A model generated the notes under the pieces. That model was not told the origin of the DNA. It ran no database searches and saw only the letters and a program-made list of their open reading frames with translations. Source: Streptococcus pseudopneumoniae ATCC BAA-960 = CCUG 49455 (GTDB lineage: Bacteria > Bacillota > Bacilli > Lactobacillales > Streptococcaceae). From it: a stretch of DNA of 46,706 nucleotides. Of this stretch, positions 36,958 through 46,706 are shown piece after piece (the first letter of the stretch is position 1; each line of letters begins with the position of its first letter). The translations under genes were made by a program, and so were the position numbers. The stretch is from assembly GCF_002087075.1 (NCBI RefSeq), contig NZ_MWSM01000002.1, positions 1 to 46,706 on the forward strand, given 5' to 3'.

Positions 36958-36966
36958 TGGTATAAT
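36958..36966 (+). promoter_or_regulatory. Extended -10 promoter of rexB-rexA
   Basis: TGGTATAAT ends eight bases before an ATG at 36975 and 32 bases before ATG 36999. Transcription should begin near 36973, which favours ATG 36999 with GAGG (36990-36993) upstream as the true start. The 120 bases before it contain nothing recognisable. Confidence 0.6.
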
Positions 36967-36998
36967 ATAGGGTAATGAAAAATTCCAACGAGGCAGAG

Positions 36999-39900
36999 AT
37001 GAAATTACTTTATACTGATATTCGGACTTCTTTGACTGAAATTCTAACCAGAGAGGCGGAGGAGCTAGTTGTTGCTGGCAAGCGAGTCTTCTACATCGCT
37101 CCCAACTCTCTTTCTTTTGAAAAGGAACGCGCCGTGCTGGAATGCTTGTCCCAGCAGGCTTCTTTTGCGATTACCGTCACGCGCTTTGCTCAAATGGCTC
37201 GTTACCTAGTCTTGAATGACTTGCCTGCCAAGACTAGTCTAGATGACATCGGTCTTGGGATGGTCTTTTACAGATGCCTTGCGGAACTCGATCCCAAGGA
37301 ATTACGTGTTTATGGCGCTATCAAGCAGGATCCTCAATTTATCCAGCAGTTGATTGAATTGTACCACGAGATGACGACTGCTCAAATGAGTTTTTTGGAC
37401 TTGGAGAGTTTGACGGATGAGGACAAGAGGGCCGATTTACTCTTGATTTTTGAGAAGGTAACGGCTTATCTCAATCAAAGCCAGTTGGCTCAGGGAAGTC
37501 AGTTGTCCCATTTGATTGAGGCTATCGAGAATCACAAGGTAAGTAGTGATTTCACTCAAATTTCCTTGGTTATTGACGACTTTACCCGTTTTTCTGCCGA
37601 AGAAGAGCGAATTGTGGACCTACTTCATGGCAAGGGAGTTGAGATTGTTATTGGGGCTTATGCTAGTAAGAAAGCTTATGCCAGTCCTTTTAGAGAGGGC
37701 AATCTCTACCAAGCTAGTGTGGAGTTTCTCCATCATCTGGCCTCTAAATACCAAACGCCTGCTCAGGACTATTCTCAAACTCATGAGAAGATGGATAGCT
37801 TTGACAAGGCCTCTCGTTTGTTGGAGTCTTCTTGTGACTTTTCAGAACTCGCTTTGGATGTCGATGAGAAGGACCGTGAAAACTTACAAATCTGGTCTTG
37901 TTTGACGCAAAAGGAAGAGTTGGAGTTGGTAGCCCGTAGCATCCGTCAGAAATTACATGAGAACTCAGACCTGAGTTACAAGCATTTTCGTATTCTCTTG
38001 GGGGATGTAGCGTCTTATCAATTATCTCTTAAAACTATTTTTGACCAGTATCAGATTCCTTTCTATCTAGGCAAAAGCGAATCCATGGCCCACCACCCTT
38101 TAACTCAGTTTGTCGAATCTATTTTGGCTTTAAAACGCTATCGTTTCCGTCAGGAGGATTTGATTAATCTCCTCAGAACAGGTTTGTATACCGACCTTAG
38201 TCAAGCTGATATTGACTCATTTGAGCAATATATCCGCTATCTTGGTATCAATGGCTTGCCAGCCTTTCAGCAAACCTTTACCAAATCCCACCATGGAAAA
38301 TTTAATCTGGAACGTTTAAATGTTCTTCGTCTGCGTATTTTAACACCTCTTGAAACCCTCTTTGCCAGTCGAAAACAAAAGGCTGAAAATCTCTTGCAAA
38401 AGTGGAATTCTTTTCTAAAAGAAGGAGAGGTGACCAAGCAGTTGCAAGATTTGACAGCCACTATGGAAGTTCTTGAACAGGAAAGACAGGCCGAAGTTTG
38501 GAAGGCCTTCTGTCATGTTTTAGAACAATTTGCGACTGTTTTTGCTGGTTCACAGGTTAGTCTGGAGGATTTCTTGGCCTTGCTTCATTCTGGGATGAGT
38601 CTATCTCAGTATCGTACCATTCCAGCAACAGTGGACACCGTTCTGGTGCAGAGTTACGATTTGATTGCGCCCTTAACGGCTGACTTTGTCTATGCCATTG
38701 GGCTGACTCAGGATCATTTACCAAAAATTGCGCAAAACACCAGTCTTTTGACAGACGAAGAAAGACAGAGCCTAAATCAAGCGACAGAAGAAGGCGTTCA
38801 ATTACTGATTGCCAGCAGTGAAAACCTCAAGAAAAATCGCTATACTATGCTTTCCTTGGTCAATTCTGCTCGTAAGCAGTTGGTCTTGTCGGCTCCAAGC
38901 CTTTTTAACGAAAGTGAAAGTAAGGAGTCAGCCTATCTTCAAGAACTAGTCCATTTTGGATTTAGGCGGAGAGAGAAGAGGTTGAATCACAAAGGGCTGT
39001 CTAAGGAAGATATGGGGTCCTATCACAGTCTTTTGTCTAGTCTGGTTGCCTATCACCAGCAGGGCGAGACGAGTGATAGGGAGCAAGATTTGACCTTTGT
39101 CAAGGTTCTGGCACGTGTCATGGGTAAAAAACTAGACCAAAGAGGCCTTGCAAATCCTGCCCTTCCAACAAGTCCAAGCAGCAAGCCCTTGACCAAGGAT
39201 ACCTTGCAGGCTCTCTATCCTGCTGATCAGGAGTTTTACCTGTCTACCTCTGGTTTGACGGAGTTTTATCGCAATGAATACAGTTATTTTCTTCGCTACG
39301 TTTTAGGCTTGCAAGAAGAATTACGCCTGCGTCCTGATGCCCGCAGTCACGGAAATTTCTTGCACCGCATTTTTGAACGTGCCTTGCAGTTGCCTGACGA
39401 AGATTCCTTTGACCAACGTTTGGAACAGGCTATCCAAGAAACCAGTCAGGAACGGGAATTTGAGGCTATTTATCAGGAAAGTTTGGAAGCCCAGTTTACA
39501 AAGGAAGTTTTGCTTGATGTGGCACGGACGACTGGCCACATTCTCCGTCACAATCCAGCTATTGAAACCATCAAAGAAGAGGCGAATTTCGGTGGGAAAG
39601 AGCAGGCCTTTATTCAATTGGACAATGGACGCAGTGTCTTTGTACGAGGCAAGGTTGACCGCATTGACCGATTGAAAGCTGATGGGGCGATAGGAGTAGT
39701 AGACTACAAGTCTAGTCTGACCCAGTTCCAATTTCCTCATTTCTTTAATGGTCTTAATTCCCAACTGCCAACCTACCTAGCTGCCCTAAAAAGAGAGGGG
39801 GAGCAGAACTTTTTCGGTGCCATGTACTTGGAAATGGCTGAACCTGTTCAATCTCTGTTGACCGTTAAGAATTTGGCAGGTGCAGTAGTAGAATCCAGCA

Positions 39901-40274
39901 AGTCTATGAAATACCAAGGACTCTTTTTAGAAAAAGAAAGCAGTCATTTGGGCGAATTTTACAATAAAAACAAGTCTAATCAGCTGACAGATGAGGAATT
40001 CCAGCTCCTACTGGACTACAATGCCCATCTTTACAAGAAAGCAGCTGAGAAGATTTTAACAGGCCAGTTCGCCATTAATCCTTATACCGAAAATGGCAGA
40101 AGCATTGCCCCCTACGTCCAGCAACATCAATCCATCACAGGTTTTGAAGCCAATTACCACTTGGGTCAAGCCCGTTTCCTAGAAAAGTTGGACCTAGCTG
40201 ATGGCAAGCGTCTGGTCGGAGAAAAACTCAAGCAAGCTTGGTTTGAAAAAATAAGAGAGGAGTTGAATCGATGA
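36999..40274 (+). CDS. rexB: ATP-dependent nuclease subunit B (RexB/AddB type)
   Basis: RexB pairs with RexA in the AddAB-type enzyme that resects double-strand breaks up to Chi sites before RecA loading. The 1091-residue length from ATG 36999 matches streptococcal RexB. Like others of its kind it has a degenerate helicase part and a C-terminal RecB-type nuclease: [15 protein letters not shown], then [11 protein letters not shown] and VVDYKSS, giving the D...D-Y-K active site. The start [14 protein letters not shown] is chosen over ATG 36975 because of length and promoter position. Four bases overlap rexA (ATGA). Confidence 0.95.
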   Translation: MKLLYTDIRTSLTEILTREAEELVVAGKRVFYIAPNSLSFEKERAVLECLSQQASFAITVTRFAQMARYLVLNDLPAKTSLDDIGLGMVFYRCLAELDPKELRVYGAIKQDPQFIQQLIELYHEMTTAQMSFLDLESLTDEDKRADLLLIFEKVTAYLNQSQLAQGSQLSHLIEAIENHKVSSDFTQISLVIDDFTRFSAEEERIVDLLHGKGVEIVIGAYASKKAYASPFREGNLYQASVEFLHHLASKYQTPAQDYSQTHEKMDSFDKASRLLESSCDFSELALDVDEKDRENLQIWSCLTQKEELELVARSIRQKLHENSDLSYKHFRILLGDVASYQLSLKTIFDQYQIPFYLGKSESMAHHPLTQFVESILALKRYRFRQEDLINLLRTGLYTDLSQADIDSFEQYIRYLGINGLPAFQQTFTKSHHGKFNLERLNVLRLRILTPLETLFASRKQKAENLLQKWNSFLKEGEVTKQLQDLTATMEVLEQERQAEVWKAFCHVLEQFATVFAGSQVSLEDFLALLHSGMSLSQYRTIPATVDTVLVQSYDLIAPLTADFVYAIGLTQDHLPKIAQNTSLLTDEERQSLNQATEEGVQLLIASSENLKKNRYTMLSLVNSARKQLVLSAPSLFNESESKESAYLQELVHFGFRRREKRLNHKGLSKEDMGSYHSLLSSLVAYHQQGETSDREQDLTFVKVLARVMGKKLDQRGLANPALPTSPSSKPLTKDTLQALYPADQEFYLSTSGLTEFYRNEYSYFLRYVLGLQEELRLRPDARSHGNFLHRIFERALQLPDEDSFDQRLEQAIQETSQEREFEAIYQESLEAQFTKEVLLDVARTTGHILRHNPAIETIKEEANFGGKEQAFIQLDNGRSVFVRGKVDRIDRLKADGAIGVVDYKSSLTQFQFPHFFNGLNSQLPTYLAALKREGEQNFFGAMYLEMAEPVQSLLTVKNLAGAVVESSKSMKYQGLFLEKESSHLGEFYNKNKSNQLTDEEFQLLLDYNAHLYKKAAEKILTGQFAINPYTENGRSIAPYVQQHQSITGFEANYHLGQARFLEKLDLADGKRLVGEKLKQAWFEKIREELNR

Positions 40275-43200
40275 AGCCTATTCCCTTTTTAACTGAGGAG
40301 GAAATTCAAAAACTGCAAGAAGCAGAAGCAAATTCGAGCAAGGAACAGAAGAAAACTGCCGAGCAAATCGAAGCTATCTACACTTCTGGCCAGAATATCC
40401 TGGTCTCAGCATCGGCTGGTTCTGGAAAGACCTTTGTCATGGCAGAGCGCATTCTGGACCAATTGGCGCGTGGTGTCGAAATTTCTCAACTCTTTATCTC
40501 AACCTTTACCGTCAAGGCTGCGACTGAACTCAAAGAACGCTTGGAGAAAAAAATCAGCCAACAAATCCAAGAAAGCGATGACGTTGACCTCAAACAACAC
40601 TTGGGTCGCCAGTTGGCAGACCTACCCAACGCAGCCATCGGAACCATGGACTCTTTTACACAAAAATTCCTTGGTAAACATGGCTATCTGCTTGATATTG
40701 CGCCTAATTTCCGTATTTTACAAAACCAAAGCGAGCAACTCCTTCTAAAAAACGAAGTCTTCCACGAGGTCTTTGAAGCCCATTACCAAGGTAAGCAGAA
40801 AGAGACCTTTAGTCATTTGCTGAAAAACTTTGTTGGACGTGGAAAAGATGAACGGGGGCTGCGCCAGCAAGTCTATAAAATTTATGACTTCCTCCAATCC
40901 ACCAGTAATCCTCAAAAGTGGCTGAGTGAATCTTTCCTCAAAGGTTTTGAAGAGGTTGATTTTACCAATGAAAAAGAAAAACTGACTGAGCAAATCAAAC
41001 AAGCCCTTTGGGATTTGGAAAGCTTTTTCCGTTATCATCTGGATAACGATGCCAAGGAGTTTCCTAAGGCTGCCTATTTAGAAAATGTTCAGTTGATTCT
41101 GGATGAAATTGGCTCCTTAAATCAAGAGTCCGATAGTAAGGCTTTTCAATCAGTGCTTGCGCGTGTTGTCGCAATTTCGAAAGAGAAAAACGGCCGAGCT
41201 CTGACCAATGCGAGTCGTAAGGCTGATTTGAAGCCACTGGCCGATGCCTACAACGAAGAGAGAAAGTCCCAGTTTGCTAAACTAGGACAACTGTCAGACC
41301 AGATAACGATTCTCGACTATCAAGAACGTTATCATGGAGACACTTGGAAACTAGCTAAAACCTTCCAAACCTTTATGAGCGATTTTGTGGAGGCTTATCG
41401 TCAGCGTAAACGTCAGGAAAATGCCTTTGAATTCGCTGATATCAGCCATTACACCATTGAGATTTTAGAGAAATTCCCGCAAGTCCGTGAAGCTTATCAG
41501 GAGCGTTTCCACGAAGTCATGGTCGATGAGTATCAGGATACCAACCATATTCAAGAACGAATGCTGGAATTGCTGTCTAATGGCCACAATCGCTTTATGG
41601 TGGGGGATATCAAGCAATCTATCTACCGTTTCCGTCAGGCAGACCCGCAGATTTTCAATGAAAAGTTCCAACGCTATGCGCAAAATCCAAAAGATGGCAA
41701 GCTCATTCTCCTCAAGGAAAATTTCCGTAGCAGTTCAGAAGTGCTGTCAGCAACCAATGATGTTTTTGAACGTCTCATGGATCAAGAGGTCGGCGAAATC
41801 AACTATGATAACATACACCAGCTTGTTTTTGCCAATAGCAAACTAACTCCTAATACTGAGAACAAGGCTGAATTTCTCCTCTACGACAAGAACGACACAG
41901 GTGAGGAAGAAGAGAGTCAAACAGAAACGAAACTAACAGGCGAAATGCGCTTAGTCATCAAGGAGATTCTGAAACTCCACAAGGAACAAGGTGTTGCCTT
42001 TAAGGAAATTGCCCTTCTGACCTCCAGTCGCAGTCGTAATGACCAGATTCTCCTCGCCCTGTCTGAGTATGGGATCCCTGTCAAAACCGACGGAGAGCAA
42101 AACAATTATCTCCAATCCCTAGAAGTGCAAGTCATGCTAGACACCCTTCGTGTCATTCACAATCCCCTGCAAGACTATGCCTTGGTTGCCCTTATGAAGT
42201 CTCCAATGTTTAGCTTTGATGAGGATGAGTTAGCACGTTTGTCCCTTCAGAAAGCAGAGGATAAAGTCCAAGAAAATCTATATGAGAAACTGATCAATGC
42301 TCAAAAACTGACAAGCAGCCAAAAAGGATTGATTCACACAGCTCTAGCTGAGAAACTAAAGCAATTCATGGATGTCCTAGCTTCTTGGCGCCTGTATGCC
42401 AAAACCCACTCCCTCTATGACTTGATTTGGAAGATTTACAACGACCGTTTTTATTATGATTATGTTGGAGCTTTGCCAAATGGTCCTGCTAGACAGGCCA
42501 ATCTCTATGCCCTATCACTGCGTGCTGATCAATTTGAAAAGAGCAATTTCAAGGGCTTGTCTCGTTTTATTGGTATGATTAACCAAGTTTTAGAAGCCCA
42601 GCACGATCTGGCAAGCGTTACAGTTGCACCACCTAAGGACGCAGTAGAGCTCATGACCATCCACAAGAGTAAAGGGCTGGAGTTTCCTTACGTCTTTATC
42701 CTCAATATGGATCAAGATTTCAACAAGCAAGACTCTATGTCAGAAGTCATTCTCAGTCGTAAAAATGGACTAGGTGTCAAATACATTGCCAAAATGGAGA
42801 CAGGAGCAGTGGAAGCCCACTATCCTAAAACCATCAAACTCTCCATTCCTAGTCTGACCTATAGGCAGAACGAAGAGGAATTACAGCTGGCAAGCTATTC
42901 TGAGCAGATGCGTTTGCTGTATGTTGCTATGACGCGAGCTGAGAAAAAACTCTATCTTGTCGGCAAGGGTTCTCGTGAAAAGCTGGAAGCCAAGGAATAC
43001 CCAGCAGCTAAAAATGGAAAACTAAATAGTAACACTAGACTTCAAGGCAAGAATTTCCAAGATTGGATTTGGACTATCAGTAAAGTGTTTGCCAAGGATT
43101 ATCTCAACTTTAGCTATCGTTTTGTTGGAGAAGATCAGTTGACTAAAGAAGCTATCGGTCAGTTGGAAACCAAGAGTCTTCTCCAAGATAGCTCCCAAGC

Positions 43201-43921
43201 AGACAATCGTCAGTCAGAAACCATTAAAGAAGCTCTTGAAATGCTAAAAGAGGTGGAAGTTTATAATACTCTTCACCGGGCAGCCATTGAACTGCCTAGT
43301 GTTCAAACCCCAAGTCAAATCAAGAAATTCTACGAACCCGTTATGGATATGGAGGGTGTCGAGATTGCTGGTCAAGACCAGTCAGTAGACAAGAAAATTA
43401 GCTTTGATTTACCAGATTTTTCAACTAAAGAAAAGGTAACAGGAGCTGAAATTGGTAGTGCTACCCACGAACTCATGCAGAGAATGGATCTCAGTCAGAG
43501 ACCAACGCTTGCTAGCCTAACAGAAACTCTCCAACAAGTTCAAACTAGCCAAGCTGTCAGAGACAAGATCAATCTTGATAAAATTCTTGCTTTCTTTGAC
43601 ACAGCACTCGGTCAGGAAATTATCGCTAATACCAACCATCTTTATCGCGAGCAACCTTTCTCCATGCTCAAACGAGACCAAAAGAGTCAGGAAGACTTTG
43701 TTGTCCGTGGAATCTTGGACGGCTATCTGCTTTATGAGGATAGAATCGTTCTGTTCGACTACAAGACAGACCGCTATGATGAGCCCAGTCAACTCGTAGA
43801 CCGTTATCGTGGTCAGTTAGCCCTTTATGGAGAAGCTTTATCTCGAGCCTATTCGATTGAAAATATTGAAAAATACTTGATTTTACTCGGTAAAGACGAG
43901 GTTCAAGTTGTAAAAGTATAA
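40271..43921 (+). CDS. rexA: ATP-dependent helicase/nuclease subunit A (RexA/AddA)
   Basis: RexA is the UvrD/RecB-type helicase and second nuclease of the RexAB enzyme. The 1216 residues show Walker A in [17 protein letters not shown] (about 46-62), motif [13 protein letters not shown] (about 417-427), motif [18 protein letters not shown], and helicase motifs [14 protein letters not shown] and [17 protein letters not shown]. The C-terminal nuclease has [21 protein letters not shown] and [15 protein letters not shown] precedes the ATG within the end of rexB, which shows coupling. It appears intact. Confidence 0.97.
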   Translation: MKPIPFLTEEEIQKLQEAEANSSKEQKKTAEQIEAIYTSGQNILVSASAGSGKTFVMAERILDQLARGVEISQLFISTFTVKAATELKERLEKKISQQIQESDDVDLKQHLGRQLADLPNAAIGTMDSFTQKFLGKHGYLLDIAPNFRILQNQSEQLLLKNEVFHEVFEAHYQGKQKETFSHLLKNFVGRGKDERGLRQQVYKIYDFLQSTSNPQKWLSESFLKGFEEVDFTNEKEKLTEQIKQALWDLESFFRYHLDNDAKEFPKAAYLENVQLILDEIGSLNQESDSKAFQSVLARVVAISKEKNGRALTNASRKADLKPLADAYNEERKSQFAKLGQLSDQITILDYQERYHGDTWKLAKTFQTFMSDFVEAYRQRKRQENAFEFADISHYTIEILEKFPQVREAYQERFHEVMVDEYQDTNHIQERMLELLSNGHNRFMVGDIKQSIYRFRQADPQIFNEKFQRYAQNPKDGKLILLKENFRSSSEVLSATNDVFERLMDQEVGEINYDNIHQLVFANSKLTPNTENKAEFLLYDKNDTGEEEESQTETKLTGEMRLVIKEILKLHKEQGVAFKEIALLTSSRSRNDQILLALSEYGIPVKTDGEQNNYLQSLEVQVMLDTLRVIHNPLQDYALVALMKSPMFSFDEDELARLSLQKAEDKVQENLYEKLINAQKLTSSQKGLIHTALAEKLKQFMDVLASWRLYAKTHSLYDLIWKIYNDRFYYDYVGALPNGPARQANLYALSLRADQFEKSNFKGLSRFIGMINQVLEAQHDLASVTVAPPKDAVELMTIHKSKGLEFPYVFILNMDQDFNKQDSMSEVILSRKNGLGVKYIAKMETGAVEAHYPKTIKLSIPSLTYRQNEEELQLASYSEQMRLLYVAMTRAEKKLYLVGKGSREKLEAKEYPAAKNGKLNSNTRLQGKNFQDWIWTISKVFAKDYLNFSYRFVGEDQLTKEAIGQLETKSLLQDSSQADNRQSETIKEALEMLKEVEVYNTLHRAAIELPSVQTPSQIKKFYEPVMDMEGVEIAGQDQSVDKKISFDLPDFSTKEKVTGAEIGSATHELMQRMDLSQRPTLASLTETLQQVQTSQAVRDKINLDKILAFFDTALGQEIIANTNHLYREQPFSMLKRDQKSQEDFVVRGILDGYLLYEDRIVLFDYKTDRYDEPSQLVDRYRGQLALYGEALSRAYSIENIEKYLILLGKDEVQVVKV

Positions 43922-43923
43922 TT

Positions 43924-44082
43924 TATACTCTTCGAAAATCTCTTCAAACCACGTCAGCTTCATCTGCAACCTCAAAACTGTGTTTTGAGCTGACTTCGTC
44001 AGTCTTATCTACAACCTCAAAGCTGTGTTTTAAGCAGCCTGCGGCTAGCTTCCTAGTTTGCTCTTTGATTTTCATTGAATAT
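43924..44082 (+). repeat. BOX repeat element
   Basis: The 159-bp sequence from TATACTCTTCGAAAATC to the end at TTTTCATTGAATA is a BOX element of the pneumococcus/mitis type. Its ends are inverted (the second reads TATTCAATGAAAATC on the minus strand). The interior holds repeated AACCTCAAA-CTGTGTTTT units and the GCGGCTAGCTTCCTAG segment. Size fits a boxA-boxB-boxC unit with one boxB. It lies between rexA and the next gene and, if transcribed, forms a long stem 15 bases before that gene. Confidence 0.93.
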
Positions 44083-44097
44083 TAGAAAGGAGACCTC

Positions 44098-45276
44098 ATG
44101 ACACTTTTAGTTAGAAAATCCCTGTATGATGCAGTTTTACAGGCTTCAAAAGCGGATACTTGGGAACAAGCTACCAAGGAATGGAATGAAGTTTCCTTGA
44201 TTTTTAACGGTATTGGCCGTAGCAATTGTGTCTGTGGAAATGCCATCAAATACGCTTATGAACTCTTTAACGGTGTCACAGGCCAACGCCTCTTTCCAAT
44301 TGGTAGCGACTGTGTTAGGCATTTTCATCGATTGACCCTTAACCAGCAATTGGAAGAGGAAGAAAAACTGCTTAGAAAGGTTGAAAATCTAACCAGAAAA
44401 GCTCAGAAAAAGGAAAAAATCAAGGTCAATAAAAGTGACTTTGACGAGCGACTTCTAAAATGGCTCTGGGAAAAAGGTGTTTTTAAACCCAATCGTGGCA
44501 ATCAATTTGCACCTGAGAGAGATTACCATCTCTTCCTAGAAGTCTTTCAGGGAGGAAGTTGGACCAAGGCGAAGCCAAATAAAAAGGCCCGGATGGAAGA
44601 AGTCCTTGAAAAGTGTATCAAACCCTTTTTACTTGGGAAATCGGATGACCAACTATACCTTGTCAAGCTAGGCAAGGAGAAAATTGACTACGAACAAGAA
44701 CTCCGTATCCAAGCAGAGAAAGAGCGCAAAAAGAGGGATAAAATCGCCAAGCAATATGCAGACAATCTAGTCCTAGCCATGGGCCCAGCGGAGCGTGCCT
44801 ATCAGGATTACTTTGGCTTTACAGAGACCCTAACTCAAGAAGAACGCAAGTGGGAGAAAATTCTTTTTGGTAAAAATAGAGCAGAACGGGCTATCAAGGC
44901 CAAGCAATACCAAAAAGAGCTGGAAAAAGACCAACGAATTGCAGCTCAGGATCCAATTGAAAGAAAGCAGAAGCAGACCTGGCTCCTCAATTCCTATTTC
45001 CGTGAGCTTCCTGAAGAAAAATCCCGCTTTGCTCGGCTCTTATTAGAATATCGAAAAAGTGGAGAAGTGCCTTTTTCAACTGAATATCTGTCAGATCATC
45101 TGCTCGACTTTTTCTATAAAATGAAAGCCTTTGAGTTTGAAATCTCACCAGAACAAGTCCGAGACTTTTTAAAAGAAAGCCTTCAGACAGAACATCTATC
45201 CTCAGCACAAGAAAGTTGGATAGAAGGAATTCTCCTCAACTGCATCAAACCATTTTTAGAACGATTAGTGATATGA
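44098..45276 (+). CDS. Conserved hypothetical protein with a possible N-terminal zinc site
   Basis: The 392-residue protein is charged and mostly helical, with a coiled-coil-like region (about residues 195-290, rich in K, E and R). Near the N-terminus CVCGNAIKYAYELFN is followed by LFPIGSDCVRHFH, so Cys43, Cys45, Cys69 and His residues could bind one zinc ion. There is no signal peptide or membrane helix. AAAGGAG is ahead of the ATG. It stands after rexAB and before the IgA1 protease gene. The function is unknown to me; the Cys pattern and proximity to rexAB hint at nucleic-acid work but do not show it. Confidence 0.8.
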   Translation: MTLLVRKSLYDAVLQASKADTWEQATKEWNEVSLIFNGIGRSNCVCGNAIKYAYELFNGVTGQRLFPIGSDCVRHFHRLTLNQQLEEEEKLLRKVENLTRKAQKKEKIKVNKSDFDERLLKWLWEKGVFKPNRGNQFAPERDYHLFLEVFQGGSWTKAKPNKKARMEEVLEKCIKPFLLGKSDDQLYLVKLGKEKIDYEQELRIQAEKERKKRDKIAKQYADNLVLAMGPAERAYQDYFGFTETLTQEERKWEKILFGKNRAERAIKAKQYQKELEKDQRIAAQDPIERKQKQTWLLNSYFRELPEEKSRFARLLLEYRKSGEVPFSTEYLSDHLLDFFYKMKAFEFEISPEQVRDFLKESLQTEHLSSAQESWIEGILLNCIKPFLERLVI

Positions 45277-45318
45277 GTAACACCTGCCGTGGAAATTTCA
45301 TGGTAGGTTACATTTTAT
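45277..45318 (+). terminator. Terminator after the hypothetical gene
   Basis: GTAAC and GTTAC close a long stem (CTGCCGTGGAA with TTTCATGGTAG, including three G-U pairs) directly after the stop codon, followed by ATTTTAT. Confidence 0.7.
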
Positions 45319-45420
45319 CCAAAAAATAATAGGGAATTGCAAAACTACTACTTGGTATTTTATATATAAAAAAAGTATGAAAACGCAACTCAATTTTAAG
45401 ACTTTTTGCTAAATAAAGAG

Positions 45421-45426
45421 TATAAT
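45421..45426 (+). promoter_or_regulatory. -10 box of the IgA1 protease gene
   Basis: TATAAT at 45421-45426 is the only good -10 box in the 237-bp gap before the gene; the -35 region is weak. It leaves an AT-rich leader of about 80 bases ending in AAGGAGG (45504-45510). Confidence 0.5.
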
Positions 45427-45513
45427 TAAAGTATGTTCCCTTTTTTATAGATAGTACACTAATATAAAAAAGTTAGGCTTACATATTTTTAAAATTTTAT
45501 TTCAAGGAGGAAT

Positions 45514-46706
45514 AATGGAAAAGTATTTTGGTGAAAAACAAGAACGTTTTTCATTTAGAAAATTATCAGTAGGACTTGTATCTGCAACGATTTCGAGTTT
45601 ATTTTTTATGTCTGTATTAACTAGTTCATCTGTGGCTGCTCAAGAGACTAAAGGTGTTCACTACAAATATGTGACAGAGTCAGAGCTATCATCAGAAGAA
45701 AAGAAGCAGCTTGTATATGATATTCCGACATACGTGGAGAATGATGATGAGACTTATTATCTTGTTTATAAGTTAAATTCTCAAAATCAACTGGGAGAAT
45801 TGCCAAATACTGGAAGCAAGAATGAGATGCAAGCCTTAGTTGCTGGTGCTAGTTTAGCAGCTCTGGGGATTTTAGTTTTTGCTGTTTCCAAGAAAAAAAT
45901 TAAGAATAAAACGGTATTACATTTAGTATTGGTTGCAGGGATAGGAAACGGTATCCTAGTATCAGCCCATGCTTTAGAAAATAATCTTTTACTGAATTAC
46001 AATACTGACTATGAGTTGACCTCTGGAGAAAAATTACCTCTTCCTAAAGAGATTTCAGGTTACACATATATTGGATATATCAAAGAGGGAAAAACGACTT
46101 CTGATTCTAAGGTAAGTAATCAAGAGAAATCAGTAGCCACTCCAATAGATCAACAAAAGGTAGATTATACGATTGCACCGAATTTTATAGAGAGTCCATC
46201 AAAAATACAAGTGATTAACGGACAGTATGAGGCTGTTCCAGAATTTAGGGATGGACAAGTTGGAACTGTAGCTGATGCAACTCCTAAGCCAGGAGAAAAC
46301 TCAGGGGAAATGTCCAGTATTCCTAGTGATTCGACAACCTCAGTTGAAGAAACAAACAAACCTGAAAAAGATGAGTCAAAAGACGAAACTTCAACAAAAC
46401 CTGAAAATTCTGGTAATGCAATAACAGAAGAGAATGGGCAAACAGTACCAACTGAATCTAATCAAGGTGATACAAATAAAGTTGGAGAGTCAAATAAACC
46501 AGAAAATAATGACTCCAAAAATGAAACTTCAGAAAAAACTGTAGAAGAAGTTCCAGTAAATCCAACAGAAGGAACCTCAAATCAAGGAGCAGAAAATCCA
46601 GTTCAACCTGCAGAAGAATCAACAACGAATTCAGAGAATGTATCACCAGATACATCTAAAGAAAATACTGGGGAAGTGTCCAGTAATCCTAGTGATTCGA
46701 CAACCT
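45514..46706 (+). CDS. iga: IgA1-specific zinc metalloprotease, 5' part
   Basis: The frame is open from ATG 45514 to the window edge (397 codons). The N-terminus has a YSIRK-like signal (FSFRKLSVGLVSATISS, residues 13-29), then a cell-wall sorting motif LPNTG (about 95-99) followed by a hydrophobic stretch, a KKK patch and a second hydrophobic stretch. An LPxTG site near the N-terminus, not the C-terminus, is typical of streptococcal IgA1 proteases and related Zmp proteins, which stay anchored or are released into the medium and cleave the IgA1 hinge. From about residue 235 it is a low-complexity Ser/Thr/Glu/Pro repeat region. The G5 and HExxH protease domains lie beyond the window. Confidence 0.93.
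46304..46706 (+). repeat. Long-period direct repeat in the IgA1 protease gene
   Basis: A 37-bp unit coding GE-[MV]-SS-[IN]-PSDSTT occurs at 46304-46340 and again at 46670-46706, 366 bases (122 codons) apart and in frame. Related motifs (ESNKPE, PENSG, TVEEVPVNPTEGT) recur between them. Recombination between such copies would change the length of the linker without shifting the frame. Confidence 0.8.

Noticed and set aside
36094..45276. A new defence island around rexAB
   Set aside because: RexAB is a standard repair enzyme, and the neighbours are an intron, remnants, a BOX element and one hypothetical gene. There is not enough to claim a system.

Overview
The window looks like a chromosomal segment of a mitis-group Streptococcus (S. 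pneumoniae, S. pseudopneumoniae or S. mitis). The evidence is low-GC codon use, a BOX repeat, an IS630-type and an IS3-type insertion sequence of kinds common in this group, the gene orders rplU-prp-rpmA and rexB-rexA, and the YSIRK-type N-terminus of an IgA1 metalloprotease at the right edge. Species cannot be fixed from the sequence alone.

Layout. (1) 1-1750 is accessory DNA. It holds a small secreted peptide gene overlapping a DUF2335 membrane-protein gene, then a minus-strand mini-operon of three tiny ORFs behind a perfect TTGACA-17-TATAAT promoter, with two tandem hairpins inside it. (2) 1782-5277 is the operon relQ-nadK-rluD family-pta (alarmone synthesis, NADP supply, RNA pseudouridylation, acetyl-phosphate). 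(3) 5503-6905 is an IS3-family element sitting inside the loop of what looks like a terminator, followed by ebfC/ybaB on the minus strand. (4) 7680-9677 is a YoaK-family membrane protein and the L21 leader-rplU-prp-rpmA ribosomal operon. (5) 9694-10115 is a decayed minus-strand cluster of overlapping small ORFs. (6) 10316-21009 holds ribF, a YitT-family gene, a DegV-family gene, hup, an ABC-F ATPase, an Rgg-type regulator, an MFS transporter, ligA and a lipid kinase. (7) 21032-29313 is carbohydrate storage: pulA, then the overlapping glgB-glgC-glgD-glgA operon behind a promoter with a cre-like site. (8) 29372-32676 holds a HAD phosphatase, a glycerate kinase gene split after codon 10 by a decayed IS630-type element, and a YueI-family gene. 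(9) 32773-36834 is eno, a group IIC intron placed just after the eno terminator, an integrase 3' remnant and a lipid-kinase 3' remnant. (10) 36958-45318 is rexB-rexA, a BOX element and a conserved hypothetical gene. (11) 45514 to the end is the 5' part of the IgA1 protease gene.

How the parts work together. The core is housekeeping: stringent response and cofactor supply, ribosome and nucleoid proteins, flavin cofactor synthesis, DNA ligation and double-strand break repair (RexAB), glycogen synthesis and glycolysis. Around it lie signs of mobile DNA traffic, mostly at gene ends. The IS3 element, a miniature pair of similar ends and the group II intron all sit at transcription terminators, so insertion there did little harm. 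The exception is the IS630-type copy, which broke glxK.

The most interesting signals are a 34-nt 3'-UTR block shared by rpmA and eno whose first hairpin shows two compensatory base-pair changes, four promoters placed so that the mRNA would start at or next to the ATG (ribF, the ABC-F gene, ligA, the IS630 transposase), a 10-bp perfect inverted repeat between two divergent promoters, and the tiny-ORF mini-operon at the left end. I did not find an intact multi-gene system that is clearly new.
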